Below are positions 26,949 through 35,132 of a DNA stretch of 63,018 bases, one piece after another (positions within the stretch are counted from its first letter, which is position 1; each line of letters begins with the position of its first letter). The notes beneath the pieces are model-generated. The model searched no databases and was not told where the DNA came from. It saw only the letters and a program-made list of their open reading frames with translations. Position numbers and translations under genes: made by a program. This stretch comes from Bacillus sp. SA1-12 (GTDB taxonomy: Bacteria; Bacillota; Bacilli; Bacillales; Bacillaceae), in assembly GCF_000981385.1 (NCBI RefSeq), contig NZ_LATZ01000121.1, forward strand, positions 1 through 63,018, read 5' to 3'.

Positions 26949-27437
26949 ATGGTTAAAAAAACAGTTAAGTTCGAAGCCATCCTATGGAGCATTGCTTTAC
27001 CTGGTTTTGGGCAAATTCTAAATGGGCACCTGTTAAAAGGAATAATCTTTATTATTTTAGAATTCACTATTAATGTAATGAGCTCATTTAATCAAGCCAT
27101 TATGTATAGCTTCTTAGGAAAAATAACAGAGGCTTATGGAACGGTGAATTATCAATGGCTAATGTTTTATCCTTGTGTATATATGTATGCAATGTATGAT
27201 GCTTATAAATTTGCAGAAGGGGAAAATCCTCGATTCTCGTTTCTTCCATTTGCTTTTGGAGCTTATTTTGTCACAGTAGGTCTTATGTACTCACCAAATG
27301 TAATTTTCGGTATATTATTTGGTCCTATTTGGCTTCCAATGCTTTCTCTAATTCCAGGGTTAGGAATTGGATTTATTATTCGTTTTCTTTTAATAAAATT
27401 TACATCTAGACCCCATTATAGTAGGAGAACTTCCTAA
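26949..27437 (+). CDS. Multi-pass membrane protein of unknown function
   Basis: This 162-residue protein opens EAILWSIALPGFGQILNGH, a motif seen in TM2/DUF5683-like small membrane proteins (LPGxGQxxNG). It has further helices around LGKITEAYG...WLMFYPCVYMY and FGPIWLPMLSLIPGLGIGF. It is co-directional with and 11 bp from the CBO0543 gene, and the pairing is kept in the decayed copy at 54.7-55.5 kb. That suggests that the two work together, perhaps in the sporulating membrane. No function is assigned. Confidence 0.75.
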   Translation: MVKKTVKFEAILWSIALPGFGQILNGHLLKGIIFIILEFTINVMSSFNQAIMYSFLGKITEAYGTVNYQWLMFYPCVYMYAMYDAYKFAEGENPRFSFLPFAFGAYFVTVGLMYSPNVIFGILFGPIWLPMLSLIPGLGIGFIIRFLLIKFTSRPHYSRRTS

Positions 27438-27878
27438 AAGGATATAAGAATCAGATAATTTTTTAGACTATTATTCAATCAGAAAAATTTCAAAAAAAAT
27501 ATTAACACACAAAAACGGAATGGATTTCAGGCTCAAAATATTAGATAGTTACAAATTTGTTTCACATACATATTGGTTTTCAGCAGCTCCAGATTAAATA
27601 AATACATTCATGATCCATTTTCTGCTTTACCTGATAGACTGGTTGGTGGATTTTTTGATTCTTTTGACATAGCATCAGCTAAGATTAGCAATGTGCATAG
27701 TAACTTAAACATCCCTTCCTATTTAGAAAGGGGTGTCGGCTTATAAGGTTAACTTTGGCCATCCGTACTTTGTAGAGTTGAAAGTATCTGAGGAGGTGAG
27801 GATGCAATCTCTTCTCTCACCACACACCAGTCCTAGTCTTGCTCTATTCTAAATCTCTTCTCCATCCACAGTTTAATT
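27438..27878. other. Intergenic region, no gene seen
   Basis: This holds short AT-rich sequence and a weak hairpin (CCTTCCTATTTAGAAAGG near 27714-27731). A CTTATAAGGTTAAC tract at about 27741 resembles the IS110 end motif in reverse, but is too short to claim. Confidence 0.4.
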
Positions 27879-28766
27879 TTACGTTTGCAAATGACGCCCT
27901 CTTACCATGGATGGAGGCATGCCAAATCTTTTTTTAAAGACCCTTGAGAAATGAGTCACATTTTCAAATCCTGTTGAGTAGCAAACATCTGTAACCGACA
28001 ATGCCGAATTTGCAAGTAATTCCATGGCACGATCTAATCTACGATTTCGAATCCAATGAAGGGGCGAAGTGTTGTAGATTGATTGAAAATCACGTTTAAA
28101 GGATGACAAACTCCGCCCTGACAAATAGGCAAGATCGTTTAAAGATACTGGATTGAACAAATTTTCTTCAATGATCTCAGTAATATGCCTTTTTTCTTTG
28201 CGTTTTATTTGCAAAAACTGAAACAATAACTTGTCATCTGCGTCTGCGAGATCAAACAGCAACTCTAACAATTTAATTTTAATTAAACCAGGATTAATTC
28301 GGTCTGGTTCTTTAATCATCAATTTTAACGATTCTATAAAGTGAATGAGCCTTTCATTAACTGACAAGACCGATATTGGGACCATGACCGAGGGATAAGC
28401 AGGCATTACATTCGCCATTTTGATAAAATCGTTTAGTATTTCATCTTTCAAGAAAAACATCATGTAATCAAGACGGCTTTCCGATCCGTCCTCGCCAGAT
28501 TTCTCATATTCAATGACAATAGATTTTTGCAATAAAACCATTTCATCTTTCCGGACAGTATGTATTTGGTTCCCAAAACGAACGGTGTATGTACCATTGA
28601 GCACGAATAAAAGCAGGTGGTCTTCTAGAAATAATGAACCTGATTTACTTTCCAAATAAACGCAGGACTCAAAGACCGTTAACCCATTCAACTTTAACGC
28701 TATTTGATGAACATCATTGGTTAAACCCTGTGGTACTTTCATTATCTTTTCGGAACGTACAATCAT
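27879..28766 (-). CDS. AraC/XylS-family transcriptional regulator
   Basis: This 295-residue protein has an N-terminal cupin-like sensor (LFVLNGTYTVRFGNQIH near residues 52-68) and a C-terminal double HTH. The first helix pair is in LNDLAYLSGRSLSSFKRDFQSIY. The second is in SALSVTDVCYSTGFENVTHFSRVFKKRFGMPP, the AraC signature. It is divergent from the NAD(P)H oxidoreductase and SDR genes at 29125-30566, a common layout for an activator of such genes. The inducer is unknown. GGAGGGGT lies before the ATG. Confidence 0.9.
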   Translation of the reverse strand: MIVRSEKIMKVPQGLTNDVHQIALKLNGLTVFESCVYLESKSGSLFLEDHLLLFVLNGTYTVRFGNQIHTVRKDEMVLLQKSIVIEYEKSGEDGSESRLDYMMFFLKDEILNDFIKMANVMPAYPSVMVPISVLSVNERLIHFIESLKLMIKEPDRINPGLIKIKLLELLFDLADADDKLLFQFLQIKRKEKRHITEIIEENLFNPVSLNDLAYLSGRSLSSFKRDFQSIYNTSPLHWIRNRRLDRAMELLANSALSVTDVCYSTGFENVTHFSRVFKKRFGMPPSMVRGRHLQT

Positions 28767-29124
28767 TTATACCCCTCCTCGCTATTCCATAACATAATAT
28801 TAAGCCAGTCCGTACAACTTTGCTAGTGCGATTCAAAATAACTACCTTAAGAGCAGCAAGCTGGCATGGGACATCAAACGGCGCCTAATACTATTCTATG
28901 GGGGTGAAATGTTGAGTTAAATATTATGGCAAATCATCCAACCAATCGCCTTGTTACTCTAAAAAACCTTTTTGTTTCCCCAGGTTTCAATTCGGCAGGT
29001 TGCTGGACATCGAACTTGAGCTAAATAGACAAATGGTTTGAACTGCACAGATAAGCACCATCGCTTAAAGTACGATAAAGTTAACTTGTCAGCAGGTATG
29101 AGATCGACGAAGGGAGGGAAATTG
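28767..29124. other. Divergent regulator/reductase promoter region
   Basis: This is non-coding and holds the promoters of the AraC gene and the reductase operon. No clear operator or -35/-10 pair can be defended by eye. Confidence 0.4.
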
Positions 29125-29673
29125 ATGAAGACATTGGTAATTGTCGCTCATCCTAACTTGGACAAATCTCGCGTGAATAAGACTTGGTTGGAGGAAGTTA
29201 AGAAGTATCCGGAAAAGATCACCGTTCATGATCTATACGCTTCCTATCCGGATTGGCGGATTGATGTTCAAAGAGAACAAGAACTTGCCATGCAGCATGA
29301 ACGGATCATTTTTCAATTTCCGTTCTATTGGTATAGTTCACCTCCGCTTCTCAAGAAGTGGTTGGATGAAGTACTGACTTATGGCTGGGGCTACACGTCA
29401 AAAGGAGGGAAACTGCGGGGGAAGGAGCTGGGTCTGGCTATTTCTATCGGTGGTTCAGAAATGGATTATCAGCCTGGAGGAGGCGATCTCTATACGATTC
29501 ATGAACTCCTTAGCCCCTTCCATGCTACGAGCAATTTAATCGAAACCGATTTGTTGATACCTTTTACCATCTTTGATACGGATGATAAAAGCGAGGGAGA
29601 ATTAGTTGAGAGCTCTCGGCTATATGCAGAATATCTCCTCGCTGATAAGATTCCTAGGTTTCCAAGTAGATAA
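29125..29673 (+). CDS. Flavodoxin-fold NAD(P)H oxidoreductase (quinone reductase, YwrO/KefF/MdaB group)
   Basis: This 182-residue FMN or FAD enzyme reduces quinones or other electrophiles with NAD(P)H. It shows the start LVIVAHPNLDKSRVNK (flavin phosphate loop), FQFPFYWYSSPPLLKKWLDEVLTYGW (the hallmark of this group) and GLAISIGG. ATG 29125 is preferred because AAGGGAGGG ends 7 nt upstream. An upstream frame to 29038 crosses that ribosome site. It is probably controlled by the divergent AraC regulator and co-expressed with the SDR downstream (38-bp gap). Confidence 0.88.
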   Translation: MKTLVIVAHPNLDKSRVNKTWLEEVKKYPEKITVHDLYASYPDWRIDVQREQELAMQHERIIFQFPFYWYSSPPLLKKWLDEVLTYGWGYTSKGGKLRGKELGLAISIGGSEMDYQPGGGDLYTIHELLSPFHATSNLIETDLLIPFTIFDTDDKSEGELVESSRLYAEYLLADKIPRFPSR

Positions 29674-29711
29674 CATATAACAAAAAAATAACAAAAAGGA
29701 TGGGATATTAG

Positions 29712-30566
29712 ATGACAAAGCAAAAAGTTTGGTTTATTACTGGTGCAGCAAGGGGCATTGGTTTGGAAATACTGAAGGCCGTGTTGGAAACCGGAGATAA
29801 CGTTGTTGCAACAGTCCGTAGCTCAGCGGAGTCTTTAGCTGATAAATTAGGAAATCCGGAGAATCTTCAAGTTGTTCTTCTGGATATCACCGATGAACAA
29901 CAGGCAATTGCAGCTGCGAATCAAGCCGTACAGAAATTCGGCCAAATTGATGTTCTTGTCAATAATGCAGGATACGGGCTGCTGAGTGCCGTTGAAGAAG
30001 CTACTGCTGATGAGGTTAGGAAAAATTTCGAAACCAACGTCTTTGGTTTGTTGAATGTGACCCGGGCAGTCCTGCCTCATATGCGTAAAAAACGTTCCGG
30101 ACATATCATAAATATCTCGTCCGTTGGAGGATTGAGCGGTTATATCGGCTGGGGCGTATACGGTTCAACCAAGTTCGCTGTTGAAGGATTAACAGAGACA
30201 CTTGCATTGGAATTGGCTCCGCTTGGAATTCATGCGACCGTAGTAGCCCCGGGCTTCTTCCGTACGGAATTTCTGGATGCTGCGTCACTAACGCGCTCAG
30301 GTCACATCATTCCGGATTATGACCAAACGGTAGGAGAGATGAGAAAATTCGCTATCCAGGCAAATAAGAAACAACCAGGCGATCCTGTCAAGTTGGCCAA
30401 GGCAATCGTGAAGGTTGCCAACGCGGAGAAGCCGCCGGTTCACTTGCCACTTGGCATGGATTCTCTGCAAAGATACCGGGAAAAGACGGCTAATTTTGAA
30501 AAGGATATTGAAGCTTGGTATGACGTGATTACGGGTACAAATCACGATGATGTAAATGTTCAATAA
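29712..30566 (+). CDS. Short-chain dehydrogenase/reductase
   Basis: This 284-residue SDR of the longer classical type has the cofactor loop TGAARGIG (residues 8-15), VNNAGYG near 87, the catalytic Ser in INISSVGG and YGSTKFA (Tyr/Lys) near 155. Its C-terminal extension (PPVHLPLGMDSLQRYREK) is typical of the oxidoreductases often paired with AraC regulators. The reaction is not determinable. AAAAAGGATGGG precedes the ATG. Confidence 0.87.
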   Translation: MTKQKVWFITGAARGIGLEILKAVLETGDNVVATVRSSAESLADKLGNPENLQVVLLDITDEQQAIAAANQAVQKFGQIDVLVNNAGYGLLSAVEEATADEVRKNFETNVFGLLNVTRAVLPHMRKKRSGHIINISSVGGLSGYIGWGVYGSTKFAVEGLTETLALELAPLGIHATVVAPGFFRTEFLDAASLTRSGHIIPDYDQTVGEMRKFAIQANKKQPGDPVKLAKAIVKVANAEKPPVHLPLGMDSLQRYREKTANFEKDIEAWYDVITGTNHDDVNVQ

Positions 30567-30661
30567 AAATGGCTGAAATGAAATCTTATTAAGACTTGAT
30601 GGGCTCATCTTTGGATAATTAAGCCCAACTCTGACGGAGATACAAGTAATATATCAGAATA

Positions 30662-30711
30662 AAACCTCCCATTTCATGTAATGCTTAAGTTAACAGAACA
30701 AAATGGGAGGT
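30662..30711. terminator. Hairpin after the SDR gene
   Basis: AACCTCCCATTT pairs with AAATGGGAGGTT across about 25 nt. Its T content is low, so it may be a weak terminator or an RNA-stabilising stem. The minus-strand open frame at 30754-30954 just beyond it is not convincing as a gene. Confidence 0.4.
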
Positions 30712-31050
30712 TATCATAAAATTGGACTGGTAAAAAATACAACTTTTTCACAGTTATTCGTATACACCCATTTCACTGTTATATTTTTTGGTGTAATTTC
30801 CAACTTCGAGTCTTCGCCTTTTTAACTTCGGACTTCTACTTCTTCGTCGGGACTCATACACCAATTTCTGTAAGTGATTGGTCAGTGGGCTATAAGTCTT
30901 TTTTCTCAAAGGGGCCGTTTTATCCTTTTCAGTAATGTTTACCCAACAATACAATTCCCCGTCTAACTATCTACAGTTAAAGAACGGAAATGATAAAATA
31001 TTTAGGTGACCTCGATTTAAACAAGTAAAATTTTATTGTACCAAGAATTT

Positions 31051-31087
31051 TCAATCAATTTTGGTTCAGTGAACCAAAATTGATTGA
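31051..31087. repeat. Perfect 37-bp palindrome flanked by 8-bp direct repeats
   Basis: TCAATCAATTTTGGTTCA (31051-31068), one G, then its exact complement (31070-31087). ACCAAGAA occurs on both sides (31040-31047 and 31091-31098), like a target-site duplication round a tiny insertion. It could equally be a protein-binding site. No gene is within 180 bp. Confidence 0.8.
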
Positions 31088-31151
31088 TGCACCAAGAAGG
31101 GGAGGAGGGTGATATTTTGTATTCTTCGTGTCATATAATAGTAAGGAGCTA

Positions 31152-31218
31152 GCCATAAACTATCTTACAGAACATAATAAAGAAATAATTTGCTTTATAT
31201 AATTACAAGCTAGCTCCT
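31152..31218. repeat. 11-bp inverted repeat with 45-bp loop
   Basis: AAGGAGCTAGC (about 31152-31162) is mirrored by GCTAGCTCCTT (about 31208-31218). It lies downstream of the Spo0E-like gene on the minus strand and may be part of its terminator region. The function is not clear. Confidence 0.5.
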
Positions 31219-31269
31219 TGTAATTAAGAATCCAAGAAAAGTACGAATATTTATCGACAACAAACAACC

Positions 31270-31461
31270 TCAAAAGGGTCCAGTTTTCTCTTTTTGGTTT
31301 TGATATTCTTTTTGATAAACCTTAATAAGTTGATCTAATTTTTGACTACAACTAATAGTGTCAGGGCTATTTAATCCGTTTTTTTCAACACTTTGGATTA
31401 GTTCTTTTCTTAAATCATTGATCCTTCCTTCTAATTCATCCTTGTTATACATAGCGTACAT
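31270..31461 (-). CDS. Spo0E-family aspartyl-phosphate phosphatase
   Basis: This 63-residue protein is a two-helix phosphatase that removes phosphate from Spo0A~P and so restrains sporulation. The family signature SxxLD is present in TISCSQKLDQLIKVYQKEY, preceded by helix 1 (LEGRINDLRKELIQSVEKNG) and the loop LNSPDT. Length and layout are typical. Two ATGs are possible (31461, close to GGGAG; or 31452). It stands alone in a gene-poor stretch. Confidence 0.85.
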   Translation of the reverse strand: MYAMYNKDELEGRINDLRKELIQSVEKNGLNSPDTISCSQKLDQLIKVYQKEYQNQKEKTGPF

Positions 31462-32511
31462 AATCTCCCAATCATTTTATCTTTAATTATTTAAAGCGAT
31501 AAATTATTTTAGATACACCAAGAGATATTATGCGGAATTTCCAACTGAATTTAAAGAGAAATAACAAAATTACTATTAAATCAGGATGGTAGTACTACCT
31601 ACAATTAAGTTCATAGTCATGTAAATTTCTTTCCGGAAATCAGGAATCAAGGACTAGCAGTACGATACATTTAAGCTTTTGGGATTGATTCGTAAAGGCT
31701 AAAATGAAGGGTAGTAAAGATCGAACCAATTAGCTGCAGGGTAAAGCATTGTTTTAAAAGTATTTTTTGGTCTTATGATGATAAATCTTTTCTACTAGTT
31801 AAGTCGAATGAATAGGGTTACGATGTTTATAAAAAAGATGCGACGTTTTGATGCATTTAAAGAATTCTAAGTGAGTTTAATCAAACTTTTTTATAAAACG
31901 GAATCTTCATTCAAAAAGATAAGAATCCATTTTGATCAAACTTTTTTCAAAATGGATTCTTTTTTTGTGCCGTAGAATATGGGTTTGCCAAACGCTCTTC
32001 TTATACGACTCATTAAAGAACTGCCTTCTAGGAAATGAACATCTCCGTTTATAACAATGACTTACTATTAGATGTGTATCGACCTCTCTTGGGTAGCTTC
32101 ATATCAAGCAGTTTTACTAGCAATTTGCGGGCAATCATTTGGAGGATTTTAGAAATCACATGAACCGAAGATACAAAGGCATCCTGCGCTAAATAGTGCC
32201 AACATGGAGCGGACATAAATTTGTTAGAAGGTAAAATACTTGTTTTTGGAGCACCCTGGGGGCTACGGGATGGATTCCTGATATTATTGACTTTAGTTAA
32301 TTGTACTCTCCCAATTATTCTATGAAACGTTAAATCTACTATAGGGTTACTTCTTCAGAGGCCACTTTCTAATATTACAAGCGTCTATTTATTTTAGGTA
32401 CACTTACTCCCATATATTTATGAAGTATTTTTAATGGCATATTTCTTGCAAATACATTATATATACCACTAAATAATGCTTAAAACTTATAAATAAGGAG
32501 AGTAGATAGTT
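31462..32511. other. Long intergenic region with a strong terminator
   Basis: No gene is supported over about 1 kb. AGAATCCATTTTGA (31922-31935) and TCAAAATGGATTCT (31947-31960) form a perfect 14-bp stem followed by seven T, a strong terminator with no gene upstream on the plus strand. The sequence just before it (TCAAACTTTTTT repeated) suggests a partial duplication. The lone terminator may mark a vanished gene or a small RNA ending here. Confidence 0.5.
31922..31967 (+). terminator. Strong orphan terminator
   Basis: A perfect 14-bp stem with an 11-nt loop is followed by TTTTTTT. No open reading frame precedes it on the plus strand. Confidence 0.8.
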
Positions 32512-32871
32512 ATGAATATAAAAGTACCTGTGGTAAATTTTGTTGAGTTAAAAGTGAAACACCAATTCTTAGATGCTTACCCATTAATGAAACAGCTGTA
32601 TCCGGATTTAACTTTATCCGAATATCCTACCTTTTTAAATAGGTTAATTAAAGATGGTTATCAAGTATTTGCCTTATATCATGATACAACAATTGTAGTT
32701 ATAGCTATTATAGAATGGCGCGAAGACCTATATATTCAAAGACATGTATTTGTACAGAGTATAAAAACAAATGTAAATCATCATCCTAGTGGACTTGGAT
32801 ATAGTCTACTTAATTATATAAATAATTGGGCAAAAGATCTTGGAGCCGATTTTATAACCTTAGAATCTTGA
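32512..32871 (+). pseudogene. GNAT acetyltransferase, C-terminally truncated
   Basis: This 119-residue frame starts MNIKVPVVNFVELKVKHQF (AAGGAGAGTAGATAGTT upstream). It has the strand pair YQVFALYHDTTIVVIAIIEW and the CoA loop region HPSGLGYSLLNYINNWAKD, then stops at ITLES. Family members continue for about 30 more residues (a helix with Arg, then FYE-LGY). The loss of that helix probably inactivates it. A terminator follows at once, so the end was removed cleanly. Confidence 0.65.
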
Positions 32872-32872
32872 T

Positions 32873-32906
32873 AAAAAGGGGGCCAAAATAATGGCTCCCC
32901 TTTTTA
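32873..32906 (+). terminator. Terminator
   Basis: AAAAAGGGGGCC pairs with GGCTCCCCTTTTT (one bulge), ending in a T run. It lies directly after the truncated GNAT gene. Confidence 0.75.
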
Positions 32907-33019
32907 TTTACACATCTAGATAATGAATATCTCATTATAAACTCTTTTATCGAATGAAGTTGATTCTTCAATAAAAATTTACTAATTAGATCAAACAGTT
33001 GAACCTTTTTAAAAAAATG

Positions 33020-33048
33020 CTATTCAAAACTGAATAGTTTATGCAATT
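33020..33048. promoter_or_regulatory. Candidate activator site upstream of the glutamate dehydrogenase promoter
   Basis: CTATTCA-AAAC-TGAATAG (33020-33037) is a 7-bp inverted repeat. It is followed at once by TATGCAATT (33040-33048), a half-site of the palindrome seen at 38675 and 40355. The site lies about 110 bp upstream of the -24 element, a normal place for a sigma-54 activator. Confidence 0.45.
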
Positions 33049-33153
33049 ATTAAAGACTTTATCAAGTTGGTTTGTTTACTCTTAAAACATATTTTTAACT
33101 ACTGGGCTTTTAAGTTATCAATTCTTTAGTGTCTCCCCTATTATTCATTCATG

Positions 33154-33170
33154 TTGGCACAATTGTTGCA
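33154..33170 (+). promoter_or_regulatory. Sigma-54 (-24/-12) promoter of the glutamate dehydrogenase operon
   Basis: TTGGCAC-N5-TTGCA matches the consensus TGGCAC-N5-TTGCW exactly, with GG and GC 12 bp apart. The distance to the ATG at 33206 is 36 bp. Confidence 0.88.
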
Positions 33171-33205
33171 AGTATATAAGAAAATAATAATAAAGAGGTG
33201 TTAGC

Positions 33206-34498
33206 ATGAATGCAATAAAAGAAATACAGAGTTACTCAAACAAAGAAGAGATAATTTTTTCTAATCCACTTATTGAATTTCAATCCGTTTTAAAAGAAGC
33301 AATTGATGTACTTAAGTATCCTAATGAAGCTTTTGAATTATTAAAAGAACCTTTAAGATTTTTTGAAGTACGCATCCCGGTCAGGATGGATAACAACTCA
33401 ACTAAGATATTCAGAGGTTACCGTGCACAACATAATGATGCAACGGGACCTACTAAGGGAGGAATTCGCTTTCATCCTGATGTTACACCTGATGAGGTTA
33501 AAGCACTATCAGGGTGGATGAGTATGAAATGTGGAATTACTGGCATTCCTTATGGAGGAGCGAAAGGGGGAATTGTTTGTGACACGCGATCTATGAGTTT
33601 CAGAGAGTTAGAGTTATTAAGTAGGGGATATGTTAGGGCGGTTAGTCAAATTGTAGGTCCAACTAAAGATATACCTGCTCCAGATATGTATACAAATTCA
33701 CAGATTATGGCATGGATGCTAGATGAATATGATCATATTAGAGAATTTGATTCACCTGGTTTTATTACTGGTAAACCACTTGCTTTGGGAGGCTCTGAAG
33801 GGAGAGAAACAGCAACCTCAAAAGGTGTATTGTATACTCTTGAAATGATAAGTGAACTAAGAAAGATGAGCATTAAAGATATGACATTTATCATTCAAGG
33901 TTTTGGAAATGTTGGAAGTTTCCTTGCAAAGTATCTTTACGACTTAGGGGCAAAGGTGGTAGGTATCTCTGACGTACATGGTGGAATCTATGATTCTGCA
34001 GGGTTAGATATACCATACTTTCTAAACAATAGAGATTCCTTTGGGGTTGTATCAAATTTAGTTGAAAAACCAATATCAAATCAAGAGCTCATTGAAAAAG
34101 AGTGTGATGTCCTAATCCCAGCGGCTATTGGTGGACAAATCACAAAATCTAATGCCCATAATATTAAATGTCAAATTGTTGTGGAGGCGGCGAATGGCCC
34201 AACAACAAAAGAAGCTGCCAAGATTCTTCAAGAAAGAGAGATTCTTATTGTTCCAGATATATTAGCAAACTCTGGTGGTGTAGTTGTTTCTTACTTTGAA
34301 TGGTGCCAAAATAACCAAGGTTACTATTGGAAAGAATCCCAAGTAGATCAACATTTAAAAGAAACAATGACTTCTAGCTTTTTGAAGGTCTACCAAACAT
34401 CACAGCGATTCGATATAGATATGAAGGTAGCTGCTTATATAGAAGGGATCCGTAGAGTGACAGAGGCGTCAAGACTTCGTGGATGGATATCAGTATGA
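33206..34498 (+). CDS. NAD-type glutamate dehydrogenase (GudB/RocG class)
   Basis: This 430-residue cytosolic enzyme converts glutamate to 2-oxoglutarate and ammonia. The substrate domain has KGGIRFHPDVTPDEVKALSGWM, MKCGITGIPYGGAKGGI (active-site Lys) and GPTKDIPAPDMYTN. The Rossmann domain has IQGFGNVGSFLAKYL. Length and motifs are those of the RocG/GudB family. AAAGAGGTGTTAGC precedes the ATG. A canonical sigma-54 promoter drives it, as for rocG in B. subtilis. It should dispose of the glutamate produced by the two aminotransferases in the downstream catabolic block. The next small gene overlaps its stop (ATGA). Confidence 0.95.
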   Translation: MNAIKEIQSYSNKEEIIFSNPLIEFQSVLKEAIDVLKYPNEAFELLKEPLRFFEVRIPVRMDNNSTKIFRGYRAQHNDATGPTKGGIRFHPDVTPDEVKALSGWMSMKCGITGIPYGGAKGGIVCDTRSMSFRELELLSRGYVRAVSQIVGPTKDIPAPDMYTNSQIMAWMLDEYDHIREFDSPGFITGKPLALGGSEGRETATSKGVLYTLEMISELRKMSIKDMTFIIQGFGNVGSFLAKYLYDLGAKVVGISDVHGGIYDSAGLDIPYFLNNRDSFGVVSNLVEKPISNQELIEKECDVLIPAAIGGQITKSNAHNIKCQIVVEAANGPTTKEAAKILQEREILIVPDILANSGGVVVSYFEWCQNNQGYYWKESQVDQHLKETMTSSFLKVYQTSQRFDIDMKVAAYIEGIRRVTEASRLRGWISV

Positions 34499-34764
34499 AG
34501 GATAAACATACAATGGAAATTATATCTGAAGATAGGGAAAGTACCTTGGTATATTACTATTGTATAGCAACAGATAATCACAGTTATGATATAACGATTA
34601 TTTATTCAAATTTTTACTTTGGAAAAGCAATGGTGGTTTCGATTCAGACAAAGAAAATCGTACTAATGTGTCAAGAAGATATCGAGAACGAGTGGTATTG
34701 GGTAGAAAGGTTAGGAATTAATCCATTGGACATTAGTGAATATGCAAAATGTTTTTACGGATGA
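34495..34764 (+). CDS. Small protein of unknown function, coupled to glutamate dehydrogenase
   Basis: From ATG 34495 this 89-residue protein reads MKDKHTMEIISEDRES, is rich in Tyr and Ile, and shows YYYCIATDNHSYDITIIYSN and NEWYWVERLGINPLD. No membrane helix or known motif is seen. Its start overlaps the stop of the dehydrogenase gene (ATGA), a mark of translational coupling. An in-frame ATG at 34483 is less likely. A regulatory or accessory role for the dehydrogenase is inference only. Confidence 0.7.
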   Translation: MKDKHTMEIISEDRESTLVYYYCIATDNHSYDITIIYSNFYFGKAMVVSIQTKKIVLMCQEDIENEWYWVERLGINPLDISEYAKCFYG

Positions 34765-34827
34765 TTTTGCCTAATAAACAGTTTAACAATCAATATTAAA
34801 TTCTTAAAAAAGAAAGGTGATTTTCTT

Positions 34828-35079
34828 ATGGAAAATAATGAATTTATCACAAGCTCATGCTATGGAATCGTTGAAGAAGTGTCAATTGATGACGATTCAA
34901 GAATCTATGAATGGGAAAATTTATTTACCATAAAAACAGGCGATGGGAAATTAGAAACGATAAGGGTTGGTTTAAGTGGAAAAGTACTCTCTTTAGAGGT
35001 GCAAAAAGGAGATAGAGTCATACCAGGAATGGTCCTTGCTTACATTCAGGAAGATTTAATTGGAAGCGGAAGTGATTAA
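34828..35079 (+). CDS. Small biotin/lipoyl-like domain protein
   Basis: This 83-residue protein has the fold pattern of biotinyl/lipoyl carrier domains. It reads SSCYGIVEEVSIDDDSRIYE, FTIKTGDGKLETIRVG, then LSGKVLSLEVQKGDRVIPGMVLAYIQED. The canonical modified Lys (MKM or DK in the hairpin) is absent; the hairpin reads LSGKV. It is therefore probably not biotinylated or lipoylated. AAAGAAAGGTGA precedes the ATG. It is the third gene of the glutamate dehydrogenase operon and ends before a terminator at 35093. Confidence 0.7.
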   Translation: MENNEFITSSCYGIVEEVSIDDDSRIYEWENLFTIKTGDGKLETIRVGLSGKVLSLEVQKGDRVIPGMVLAYIQEDLIGSGSD

Positions 35080-35092
35080 CTAAGAATATGTT

Positions 35093-35118
35093 AAGGAGAT
35101 GATCTATCATCTCCTTTT
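35093..35118 (+). terminator. Terminator between the small carrier-like gene and the activator gene
   Basis: AAGGAGATGAT pairs with ATCATCTCCTT around a very short loop, followed by TTTCG. It would limit readthrough into the activator gene at 35133. The stem also contains an AGGAG, so it might instead sequester a ribosome site. Confidence 0.6.
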
Positions 35119-35132
35119 CGCATAAAGGCGAA

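Noticed and set aside
27733..27760. CTTATAAGGTTAAC as a further IS110 end
   Set aside because: Only about 12 bp match and no other part of the element is adjacent; chance is likely in AT-rich DNA.
30754..30954. 66-codon minus-strand open frame
   Set aside because: No recognisable motif, no convincing ribosome site, and it lies in a decayed intergene. Kept only as a note.
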